A stretch of 64,000 bases of DNA from Cryobacterium sp. M96. Lineage in GTDB: Bacteria; Actinomycetota; Actinomycetes; Actinomycetales; Microbacteriaceae. The notes beneath the pieces were generated by a model. It was not told where the DNA came from. It saw only the letters and a program-made list of their open reading frames with translations, and searched no databases. The stretch spans positions 82,392 to 146,391 of the forward strand of contig NZ_PJJS01000054.1 of the NCBI RefSeq assembly GCF_002929845.1, written 5' to 3'. Shown here piece by piece: positions 62,023 through 64,000 of this stretch (position 1 is the stretch's first letter; every line of letters begins with the position of its first letter). A program made the translations under genes and the position numbers.

Positions 62023-62448
62023 GTGGCTGTCAAAATTCGTTTGAAGCGCATGGGCAAGATCCGTGCACCGTACTACCGCATCGTCGTTGCCGACGCGCGC
62101 ACCAAGCGCGATGGTCGTGTCATCGAAGAGATCGGCATCTACCATCCCACGCAGGAGCCCTCCGTCATCGAGGTCAAGTCCGAGCGTGCCCTGTACTGGC
62201 TGGGCGTTGGAGCACAGCCGACAGAGCAGGTTGAGGCTCTCCTCAAGCTGACCGGCGACTGGGGCATCTTCAAGGGTGACAAGAACGCCGTCAGTACCGT
62301 GAAGTTCAAGGAGCCGAAGGCTCCGTTCGTCGCCGACGAGAAGAAGAAGCCGGTTCTGAAGCCGAAGGCCGTCAAGCCTGTGGCCAAGGAAGAGGCACCC
62401 AAGGAGACCGAGGCTGCCGCGGAGGCAACCGAAGAGGACAAGGCGTAA
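62023..62448 (+). CDS. rpsP: 30S ribosomal protein S16
   Basis: A 141-residue protein. [24 protein letters not shown] is the S16 start, from GTG 62023 with AGGAG seven bases upstream. The C-terminal 45 residues are a Lys/Glu/Ala-rich extension ([17 protein letters not shown]) as in other actinobacteria. First gene of an rpsP-khpA-rimM operon for ribosome assembly. Confidence 0.96.
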   Translation: MAVKIRLKRMGKIRAPYYRIVVADARTKRDGRVIEEIGIYHPTQEPSVIEVKSERALYWLGVGAQPTEQVEALLKLTGDWGIFKGDKNAVSTVKFKEPKAPFVADEKKKPVLKPKAVKPVAKEEAPKETEAAAEATEEDKA

Positions 62449-62450
62449 TT

Positions 62451-62687
62451 TTGCTCGCTCCCGCGCTTGAGCATCTTGTCAAGGGGATCGTCGATCACCC
62501 GGACGATGTGCATGTTGTGACCCAGACGTCCCCACGGGGCGAGGTTCTCGAGGTTCGTGTGAGCCCCGAAGACCTCGGCCGCGTGATCGGGCGTTCCGGG
62601 CGCACCGCCAAGGCACTGCGCACCCTCGTGGCCGCGCTGGCCGACGGCCGGCGCGTGCGCGTTGACGTCGTCGACACCGATTTCTGA
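62451..62687 (+). CDS. khpA: KH-domain RNA-binding protein (KhpA)
   Basis: A 78-residue single KH domain with the GxxG loop in VIGRSGRTAKALRTLV. It starts at TTG 62451, two bases behind rpsP. It binds RNA and in other bacteria works with KhpB/EloR in cell-wall and translation control. Confidence 0.92.
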   Translation: MLAPALEHLVKGIVDHPDDVHVVTQTSPRGEVLEVRVSPEDLGRVIGRSGRTAKALRTLVAALADGRRVRVDVVDTDF

Positions 62688-62709
62688 ACTGGTAAATGAG
62701 TAGTTGGAT

Positions 62710-63384
62710 ATGAGTTCGGTGAACGACAGTACGACTCCGCGCAGCCAGTTGAGGGTGGGGCGCCTGACCAAGGCGCACGGTCTCAAGGGCGCGATCAAGC
62801 TGGAATTGTTCACGGATGACCCGGGACGTCGTTTCGTCCCGGGCGCCGTGTTCACCCTGCAGGTGCCCACGGGTTCACCCTGGCACGGCAAGAAAATCGA
62901 GCTCGTCGAGCTCCGCTGGTACAACCAGCACGCGGTCGGCTTCTTCAAGGATGTCCCCGACCGTGAAGCGGCCGAAGCCCTCGCCAAGGCGATCCTCTGG
63001 ATCGACCAAGACGACGCGGAACAGTCCGGCGAAGAAGACGCCTGGTACGACCACCAGTTGATCGGCCTCTCCGTCGTGCGCGACGGCGTCCAGATCGGAA
63101 CCATCGCGCGGCTGGAGCACCTTCCCGCGCAGGACCTGTTGATCGTGAAGACCCCCGCCGCCGAGGTCATGATCCCATTCGTGAAGGCCATCGTGCCCTC
63201 CGTCGACATCGCGACCGGCATCGTCACCATCACCCCGCCTCCCGGCTTGCTCGAAGAGCTCCCGGAGGAACCGGACGACGACGATGACAACGTCGACAAT
63301 AGTGACAACACCGCAGCCACGGCTGCCCCCGAAACTGAATCAGAACCCCAGGCCGAGGTTGACGGAGCCCCCGGCCGGAGCTGA
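62710..63384 (+). CDS. rimM: 16S rRNA processing protein RimM
   Basis: A 224-residue maturation factor for the 30S head that binds S19. It has the RimM start LRVGRLTKAHGLKGAIKLELF and the PRC-barrel half (WYDHQLIGLSVV... GTIARLEHLPAQDLLIV). The C-terminal 40 residues are an acidic Asp/Glu/Ala/Thr tail not found in E. coli. Start ATG 62710 is preferred to the TTG at 62704. Confidence 0.94.
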   Translation: MSSVNDSTTPRSQLRVGRLTKAHGLKGAIKLELFTDDPGRRFVPGAVFTLQVPTGSPWHGKKIELVELRWYNQHAVGFFKDVPDREAAEALAKAILWIDQDDAEQSGEEDAWYDHQLIGLSVVRDGVQIGTIARLEHLPAQDLLIVKTPAAEVMIPFVKAIVPSVDIATGIVTITPPPGLLEELPEEPDDDDDNVDNSDNTAATAAPETESEPQAEVDGAPGRS

Positions 63385-63471
63385 AACACCTCCTCGGGGA
63401 GAGGCGCGCCGCGCCCGACCGGCTCCCCACCTCGTCACGACGCGGCAGACCTCTTATTGGAGCACCGTCGC

Positions 63472-64000
63472 ATGTCGTACGTTAAACCGAGCCAACTCGT
63501 CGATGACATCACTCACTCCGGCATGCTTAAAACGCACCTGACCCTGGGGCAAATGGTGATGCGGGGTGCGCTTGCCGGGGCGATTCTCGGAGCGGCCACG
63601 ACCGTCGCCTTAACCGCCACGGCCCAGACCGGGCTGCCGATCGTCGGGGCCGTGCTCTTCCCGGTCGGATTCGCGATGATCCTGCTATTGGGCCTCGAGC
63701 TGGTCACCGGTAGCTTCGCCCTTGTCCCGCTTGCGATCATGGAAAGGCGCACGACGGTCACCCGGGGACTCAGGAACTTCTTCGTGGTCATTCTCGCCCA
63801 CCTCTTCGGGGCCGGACTGTACGCCTTCCTCTACACGACGTCGATCACTTACTTGGGCACGGACATGTCCGACCCGATGGTCCAGGCCATCATCGACCTC
63901 GCCGAGCACAAGGTGCTGCCCTACGAGGCGGTCGGTGCCGGCGGCATCCTTGTCGTGATCATCAAGGCCATGCTCTGCAACTGGATGGTCGCCATCGGCA
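63472..64000 (+). CDS. formate/nitrite transporter family protein, cut by the right edge
   Basis: The first 176 residues of a pentameric channel of the FocA/NirC family. GGAG lies 8 bases before ATG 63472. The first helices (GALAGAILGAATTVALTA), the FNT loop FPVGFAMILLLGLELVTGSFALVPLA (two family motifs in one region) and a later AMLCNWMVAIG match the family. Whether it carries formate, nitrite or another small anion cannot be told from this part. Confidence 0.9.
   Translation, partial: MSYVKPSQLVDDITHSGMLKTHLTLGQMVMRGALAGAILGAATTVALTATAQTGLPIVGAVLFPVGFAMILLLGLELVTGSFALVPLAIMERRTTVTRGLRNFFVVILAHLFGAGLYAFLYTTSITYLGTDMSDPMVQAIIDLAEHKVLPYEAVGAGGILVVIIKAMLCNWMVAIG

Overview
The window is high-GC chromosomal DNA from an actinobacterium, most likely a member of the Microbacteriaceae (Cryobacterium-like). 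This rests on the GC-rich codon use, the GTG starts, the many leaderless promoters, an F420-type LLM oxidoreductase, and the gene order leuCD-murA-plsC-gpsA-ddl / DUF3515-thiL / rsmD / recG-coaD / MoxR-DUF58-transglutaminase / yceD-rpmF-rnc-mutM / smc-ftsY-ffh / rpsP-KH-rimM. No taxonomy search was possible, so the family assignment is inference.

Region 1-7.1 kb is a decaying metal-resistance island. It holds the end of a YncE-like beta-propeller gene, a wrecked mercury locus (merR remnant, MerR-type operator dyad, merA with stops, frameshifts and a lost C-terminus), an ArsR regulator plus MFS exporter pair that each carry one frameshift, an apparently intact CmtR-like regulator with its P1B metal ATPase, and an arsenite-permease-like gene missing its first part. 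Region 7.1-11.3 kb has an FAD oxidoreductase, a SRPBCC protein, two small zinc-ribbon proteins and a YdeI-family fragment.

Region 11.4-25.7 kb is accessory or transport DNA. A secreted LolA/RseB-like protein precedes a two-gene ABC exporter. An alanine-use cluster follows (CycA-like permease, PucR/AdeR-type regulator, alanine dehydrogenase), with the palindrome CGACANCTGTCG upstream of the permease and in the regulator/ald intergenic region. Next come a MacB-type ABC operon ending in a TetR gene, a very repetitive heptad protein anchored at both ends by membrane segments, a metal-dependent hydrolase, a frameshifted diacylglycerol kinase gene and tRNA-Glu(CTC).

Region 25.8-48.7 kb is mostly core genome: a predicted manganese (yybP-ykoY) riboswitch in front of terC, a PP2C phosphatase, leuCD with a possible leader peptide, murA, plsC, gpsA, ddl, a TusA/YeeE sulfur pair, a DUF3515 lipoprotein, thiL, rsmD, recG, coaD, a MoxR/DUF58/transglutaminase operon, yceD-rpmF, rnc and mutM.

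Region 48.8-64 kb combines core genes (smc, ftsY, ffh, rpsP, khpA, rimM) with pseudogenes (DUF222/HNH, a two-domain GNAT, a sirohydrochlorin-chelatase fragment), a Cys-rich four-helix copper-binding protein, an LLM oxidoreductase, a YbdK-type carboxylate-amine ligase, and the start of a formate/nitrite transporter cut by the right edge.

The most notable structural signals are a dispersed 76-77 bp inverted-repeat element (three good copies and one variant), the shared operator around the alanine genes, overlapping divergent leaderless -10 boxes at DUF3515/thiL, the heptad-repeat membrane protein, and an unusually large number of one-base lesions. No CRISPR array, intact insertion sequence, rRNA or complete phage was seen.
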